This document shows positions 62,971 through 64,000 of a stretch of DNA of 64,000 nt, piece after piece. Below the pieces are notes generated by a model that was not told the DNA's origin, did no database searches, and saw only the letters and a list, made by a program, of their open reading frames with translations. A program made the position numbers and the translations under genes. The stretch is from Quillaja saponaria (lineage: Eukaryota; Streptophyta; Magnoliopsida; Fabales; Quillajaceae): positions 10,062,001 through 10,126,000 of the forward strand of contig CM055613.1 of assembly GCA_029379385.1 (NCBI GenBank), in the 5' to 3' direction. The stretch's first letter is position 1; every line of letters starts with the position of its first letter.

Positions 62971-63195
62971 GTGTGTAGCATCTCTCTTCTTATGTCACAT
63001 AAAACCTGTTCTTTAATGCTTTTTATTATTTTCTTTCCTAAATAAAGTCATCTAGGTAATTGCATCACATAGTCCATTCCACAGTGATGTATAAAATTGA
63101 AGTTTGAAAGACCCTTGATTATATTATATTATAATGAAACCAGCTTTGGTGCAGGCTTGAAACTAGTGTGTATGTTTTTCTAAAGGGTGCCCTAG
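62971..63195 (+). other. Downstream of PHD exon 6, probable intron
   Basis: The exon 6 donor GTGTGTAG opens an apparent intron; no following exon that starts with the expected continuation is found before the window end. Confidence 0.4.
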
Positions 63196-63731
63196 TGTCA
63201 CAACCCAAGCTTGTCCAGTGCATGTCGCACATGGCCGCTTGCCTTGTGATGGGCACATTGTGAGTAGCTAGGCATATGTCATGACACATTGTGGCATTTT
63301 TGTAAATAGGTAGCCAGGGGTAGTCAGGCAACTGGGAAATATGATGTTCCCTCCTGCCAGAGGGACTATGGGCAGAAAGCTCTTTAGGGGGGTGTATATG
63401 TGAGAAAATTCAAAGTTGTACACGAACTTGTCAGATGAGTGTCAAAGGTCTTGGTGTTGCTTGTAACTCCCCCTACACCAAGGCATTTGCCTATGTCGTA
63501 GCCATGTCGAGAGCATTTTGATAGCATTGTAATTTGATCGTTTTTCAATTAATGAGAAGTTGAAGCCATTTCTTGCAAATTGTGTTGTATTTGCTTTCTT
63601 GCTTACATTGTTGCGCACTAGCCTTGCGGGTTGACACCCGAGGGGCATTGGAGAAGCTAACTTGCTACCCACGAGGGGTTAGCAAGTGCTACATAGGCGT
63701 CTTTGCGTGTTAGCAAAGTCGGTCCGTGACA
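63196..63731 (+). mobile_element. Solo LTR with perfect 5-bp target duplication
   Basis: The element begins TGTCACAACCC and ends GTCCGTGACA, so its ends form the inverted repeat TGTCAC/GTGACA expected of an LTR. It is 536 bp long and flanked on both sides by CCTAG (63191-63195 and 63732-63736), a perfect target-site duplication. No internal coding region or second LTR is present, so the internal part was lost by LTR-LTR recombination. GC is higher than the surroundings. Ends of this form are common in Ty3/gypsy elements, but the superfamily is not proven. Orientation is not determined; + is nominal. Confidence 0.85.
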
Positions 63732-63932
63732 CCTAGCAACGCTTGTAAACGGCAATAAATACATTAGTTGGAATTTGAAAAATTCCAGAAGTAGCAATTC
63801 ATTAATCGTATATCACTAAAATGATTGTCAACTATTCCAATACTGGAATAATGCTAATTTTTATTTTTTTTTCTATATTATCACTTTAGGGCATTGGTTA
63901 GAAAAACGCTATATTTATATATTTGTGTGGGT

Positions 63933-63958
63933 GGGGGGGGGGGGGGGGGGGGGGGGGG
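63933..63958 (+). repeat. G26 homopolymer
   Basis: Twenty-six consecutive G flanked by GTGTGGGT and TGGG, about 200 bases beyond the solo LTR and near the window end. True length is uncertain because such runs are hard to sequence. Confidence 0.85.
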
Positions 63959-64000
63959 TGGGCCTTGGTTTTTTTGTCTTTAATATTTTTATACTTCTCT

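Overview
The window is a stretch of nuclear chromosome from a flowering plant, most likely a core eudicot. The evidence is AT-rich intergenic DNA, GT-AG introns, a NAC transcription factor, an alpha-expansin, an X8-domain plasmodesmal protein, and abundant Ty1/copia, LINE, LTR and MITE debris. I cannot name the species. No organellar, bacterial or CRISPR sequence is seen.

Layout. 1-2994: 3' part of a broken Ty1/copia retrotransposon with its 3' LTR, next to a decayed LINE fragment (about 3000-3590). 4318-6596 (+): a short three-exon NAC gene whose first intron is full of a degenerate 40-133 bp tandem repeat. 7872-8866 (-): a two-exon alpha-expansin flanked by two same-orientation copies of an ATTCGAA-rich MITE-like repeat. 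10723-12992 (-): a three-exon Asterix gene (ER membrane-protein insertion chaperone). 14861-16211 (+): three phase-compatible exons of a gene I do not recognise, with one in-frame stop. 19434-26590 (-): an eight-exon gene for a Gln/Ser/Asn-rich protein of about 1811 residues, of the plant 'dentin sialophosphoprotein-related' family, with a probable 5' UTR intron reaching about 28145. 30402-36950 (+): LEO1/VIP4, a PAF1-complex subunit, 11 exons. 37740-42600: a segmental triplication carrying HSP101 (ClpB) 5' sequences and an LTR-like repeat; only the first unit keeps coding sequence, and that is a pseudogene truncated at a MITE. 46460-50516 (+): a plasmodesmata callose-binding (PDCB-like) gene. 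53930 to beyond 62970 (+): a PHD-finger gene of the AIPP2/PAIPP2 type that runs towards or past the window end and carries two apparent GC-AG introns, with a solo LTR bounded by a perfect 5-bp target duplication downstream.

The genes are ordinary independent plant loci: transcription elongation and chromatin (LEO1, PHD protein), wall loosening (expansin), cell-cell transport (PDCB), membrane-protein biogenesis (Asterix) and regulation (NAC). They form no operon or obvious pathway cluster. The less ordinary material is between and inside them: the NAC intron array, the HSP101 promoter triplication, the unrecognised three-exon gene, and the long G/C homopolymers in and near the PHD gene. Exon borders were set by hand from splice consensus, reading phase and family knowledge; no alignment was run.
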